The notes below the pieces were generated by a model. That model did no database searches. It was given only the letters and a program-made list of their open reading frames with translations, and was not told the DNA's origin. A program made the translations under genes and the position numbers. Positions 36,401 through 37,873 of a DNA stretch of 37,873 nt are shown piece by piece. The number at the start of each line of letters is the position of its first letter. Position 1 is the stretch's first letter. This DNA comes from Geodermatophilus chilensis (GTDB taxonomy: Bacteria > Actinomycetota > Actinomycetes > Mycobacteriales > Geodermatophilaceae). The DNA lies in contig NZ_NVPT01000028.1 of NCBI RefSeq assembly GCF_002802985.1, positions 1 through 37,873 of the forward strand. The letters are read 5' to 3'.

Positions 36401-37008
36401 GCGACATGCTCGGCCTGTACGTGTCCGACCACCCGCTGCACGGCGTGGAGCACGTGCTCGCGGCCAACGCGGACACGCCGATCGCCGAGATCAACACCGG
36501 CGGCGTCGAGGACGGCGCCAACGTCACCATCGCCGGCATCCTCACCTCGGTCGCCCCGCGCACCAACAAGCAGGGGGCGCCGTGGGCCATCGCGACCCTC
36601 GAGGACCTCGAGTCCGGCATCGAGGTGCTCTTCTTCCCGAAGACGTGGGCGGAGGTCTCCGAGAAGGTCGTCCGCGACCAGATCGTCGTGGTCAAGGGCC
36701 GGATCAGCCGCCGCGACGACCAGCCCTCGCTGTTCGGCTCCGAGGTCACCATCCCCGAGCTCACCGAGGGCGCGCGCGGCCCGGTGCTGGTCTCGATGGC
36801 GGCGGCCCGCTGCACCCCGCCGGTCGTCGAGCGGCTCCGTGAGGTCCTGGGCAGCCACCCGGGGACGACGGAGGTCCACCTCAAGCTGCTCAACGGCGGC
36901 CGGGAGACCGTGCTGCGGCTCGACCAGGGCCTGCGGGTGCGGCCCAGCACGGCGCTGATGGGGGACATCAAGGCGCTGCTGGGCCCGACCAGTGTCGCCC
37001 TGCTCTGA
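33451..37008 (+). CDS. dnaE: DNA polymerase III alpha subunit DnaE (DnaE1)
   Basis: Replicative polymerase of the chromosome, 1185 aa, the size of actinobacterial DnaE1. An N-terminal PHP domain (about 9-280) retains its metal ligands, starting H11-L-H13-V-H15 and MTDHGN; in actinobacteria this domain can act as the proofreading exonuclease. The palm domain carries GPGRGSAAGSLAAYAMG and the catalytic aspartates D420 and D422 in PDVDIDFDD, with D584 in KMDFLGLRNLT. The helix-hairpin-helix region and an OB fold (about 1010-1090) follow. GTG 33451 gives the usual start just before the PHP motif. DnaE1 rather than the mutagenic DnaE2 is inferred from length and the intact PHP. The stop overlaps a degenerate palindromic repeat. 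Confidence 0.97.
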   Translation: MSTPSSDSFVHLHVHTEYSMLDGAAKLPEVTKAAAEQGMPALAMTDHGNVFGAYDFYKQAKAAGVKPIIGMEGYYTPGSRFDRAPFDFGDNLIDEDGEGGSSRGKAAYTHMTLLARTTQGMHNLFRISSMASLEGQYRKPRFDRDLLERYGTGLIATTGCPSGEVNMWLRAGKYDKARQAAADFQDIFGKENFYAEVMDHGLAIEKKTRPALLEIAKELGIPLLGTNDLHYTHREDAEAHDALLCIQTGSRLNETNRFKFNGDGYYLKSAAEMRALFSELPEACDNTLLVAEQCEVQFTEGADLMPRFPLPPGEDETSWFVKEVERGLHKRWPNGIPDHVRKQADYEVGIITQMGFPGYFLVVADFINWAKDNGIRVGPGRGSAAGSLAAYAMGITDLDPLAHGLIFERFLNPERVSMPDVDIDFDDRRRGEVIQYVSQKYGEERVSQIVTYGTIKAKAAIKDAARVLDRPYSVGDELTKLMPPTVMGKDIPLSGIFDPAHPRYKEAAEFRARYESDPGAAEVVDQARKLEGLKRQWGVHAAGVIIGRYPLIDSIPIMRREADGAVITQFDYPTCETLGLLKMDFLGLRNLTVIDDALRNIVANGKEPIDLDEISKDLTDPATYALLARGDTLGVFQFDGGPMRSLLRLMRPDNFEDISAVGALYRPGPMGANSHTNYALRKNGQQEITPIHPELAEPLEDILGTTYGLIVYQEQVMAIAQKVAGYSLGKADLLRRAMGKKKKSVLDAEFVGFEAGMKERGFSDAAIKTLWDILVPFADYAFNKAHSAAYGLVSYWTAYLKANYPAEYMAGLLTSVGDDKDRRPIYLAECRRMGIKVLPPDVNESSWDFTAVGTDIRFGLASVRNVGHNVVDSIRRAREEKGAFKDFADFMRKIDTVACNKKVIESLAKAGAFDSLGHSRQGIVAVHAQAVDSAMALKRKEAEGQFDLFGSFGDSSEDDPFSGALDIAIPTADWSKSERLVFERDMLGLYVSDHPLHGVEHVLAANADTPIAEINTGGVEDGANVTIAGILTSVAPRTNKQGAPWAIATLEDLESGIEVLFFPKTWAEVSEKVVRDQIVVVKGRISRRDDQPSLFGSEVTIPELTEGARGPVLVSMAAARCTPPVVERLREVLGSHPGTTEVHLKLLNGGRETVLRLDQGLRVRPSTALMGDIKALLGPTSVALL

Positions 37009-37060
37009 GGACCCCGGCCTCCTCGCAGGCTGGCGGCGTGCCTCTGGACGGAGCCTGCCC
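37009..37060 (+). repeat. Degenerate stop-codon-adjacent repeat, locus G
   Basis: The dnaE stop reads TGAGGACCCC and is followed by CTCGCAGGCTGGCGGCG, the loop sequence of the family. The arms no longer pair well. It looks like a decayed member of the family seen after ftsI, ftsQ, ftsZ and pgeF. Confidence 0.5.
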
Positions 37061-37142
37061 GGGACGGGGCGGGGGTCCCGCGCTGACCGGCAGCCCCGCC
37101 ACCGGGGATGAGACGGCCGGCCGGGCGGGGTTGACTGGGGCC

Positions 37143-37763
37143 GTGGACAGCACCCCCGCAGTCGCTCCCGCCGGGCCACCGCCGGTCCGCCCCGCCCGCT
37201 GGGGCGGGGGTGCTCCGTGGCCCGGCCGTGCCGAGCTGCGCGCCGACCTGCGCGGCTCGCTGGTGCTGGTCGCCGTGCTGCTGCTGGCGGGGGTCGCGGC
37301 CGGGCTGCTCTGGTGGGTGCTGGCGCCGCGCGCGACCTTCGAGGTCACCGCAGACGGCCTGGTCCCCGTCGGGCGGCCCTCGGCCGAGCTGCCCTTCGCC
37401 GACGACGGCGTCCTCACCCTCCTGCTCGGCGGCCTCGGGCTGGTGGCCGGGCTGGTCGCGTGGCGGCTGCGCCGCCGCCGCGGGGTCGCCACCGTGCTGG
37501 CTCTCGCCGTCGGCGCGGTGCTGGCCTCGCTGGCCGCCTGGCAGCTCGGCGAGCTGCTCGGTGCCGGGCCCTCGCCGGCCGAACTCGCCGCTGTCGGCAC
37601 CCGCGTGATCACGCCGCTGCGGCTCGGCTCGCCGGCGGCGCTGGCGGTCGCGCCGTTCCTCGCCGTCCTCGGCTACGTGGTCGCCACCCTGCTCACCGCG
37701 GCCGAGGACCTCGACCGGCCCGACCCGGTCCCGCCCGCCGCGCCTGCCGGCGGCCCGCTGCTC
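37143..37763 (+). CDS. DUF2567-like membrane protein, 3' truncated by contig end
   Basis: The open frame from GTG 37143 runs without a stop into the adapter at 37764, so 207 codons are seen and the C-terminus is missing. Four hydrophobic segments are visible (about 40-60, 92-110, 116-135 and 165-182), after a Pro-rich cytoplasmic tail. The segment ATFEVTADGLVPVGRPSAEL between the first two would lie outside the membrane. The arrangement resembles the actinobacterial DUF2567 family, whose function is unknown; I recall the family only in outline, so the name is tentative. It starts 134 bp after dnaE. Confidence 0.65.
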
Positions 37764-37833
37764 CTGTCTCTTATCCACCTCTGCCGCTGCCGACTGCTCC
37801 TGCCGTCGGCAGCCCGCGGTGGCCCGCTTCCTC
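37764..37833 (-). other. Illumina Nextera i5/P5 adapter remnant at the right end (artefact)
   Basis: Positions 37764-37782 match the reverse-complement Tn5 mosaic end with two A-to-C changes (37775, 37779). Positions 37783-37796 match the Read 1 linker, 37797-37804 (CTCCTGCC) resemble the reverse complement of index S505 (CTCCTTAC), and 37805-37833 weakly resemble P5 with an indel. It mirrors the left end. The last 40 bases (37834-37873) match nothing I recognise and are probably low-quality sequence. Confidence 0.92.
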
Positions 37834-37873
37834 AGCTAAACAACCGCCCGTCCGACCGCTCCTGTCGGGCCAA

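Noticed and set aside
33166-37179. A very long open frame on the minus strand opposite dnaE
   Set aside because: It is the antisense shadow of GC-rich codons. Its Arg/Val/Asp/Gly-biased composition shows no domain, and dnaE on + is complete with all catalytic motifs.

Overview
The window is one assembly contig from a very GC-rich (low-to-mid 70s % by eye) actinobacterium. The gene set and order (dcw cell-wall cluster, then ftsZ, pgeF, yggS-type, sepF, yggT-type, divIVA/wag31, later ileS, lspA, an rluD-type gene and dnaE) is actinobacterial. The intergenic palindromes and codon style remind me of Geodermatophilaceae (Blastococcus, Geodermatophilus, Modestobacter); that family assignment is an impression, not a computed result. 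Both contig ends carry degraded Illumina Nextera/P5 adapter sequence (about 49-118 and 37764-37833), so genomic DNA runs only from about 119 to 37763.

Region 1 (119-11306), peptidoglycan synthesis and division, all on +: ftsI (5' partial), murE, murF, mraY, ftsW, murG, murC, ftsQ. From murE to ftsQ nearly every junction is a 4-nt GTGA or ATGA overlap, so the genes are probably translationally coupled. murD, expected between mraY and ftsW, is absent. Region 2 (11307-17498): an AhpD/CMD-type gene sits between ftsQ and ftsZ. After it come ftsZ with a 358-bp upstream region, pgeF, a YggS-type PLP protein, sepF, a YggT-family protein and divIVA. Together these encode the Z-ring, its membrane tether and the polar growth scaffold.

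Region 3 (17651-22487) is an ABC importer resembling alpha-glucoside systems (AglE/F/G). The binding protein and two permeases are on -, and the ATPase diverges on +. Region 4 (22537-30115): a membrane protein with a C-terminal zinc-ribbon-like motif, ileS (-), a CPA1-type cation/proton antiporter (+) and mqo (-). Region 5 (30361-37763): lspA, an RluA/RluD-family pseudouridine synthase, a CPBP intramembrane protease, a possible 26-codon linker ORF, a GNAT acetyltransferase, dnaE, and a membrane protein cut off by the contig end.

The most unusual signal is a family of imperfect palindromes that begin within 0-5 nt of stop codons at seven loci, always in the orientation of the upstream gene. 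The arms differ between copies but still pair within each copy, and two loci show one copy nested inside another. A separate 72-bp palindrome separates ftsI from murE. I saw no tRNA, rRNA, CRISPR array, transposase or prophage genes.
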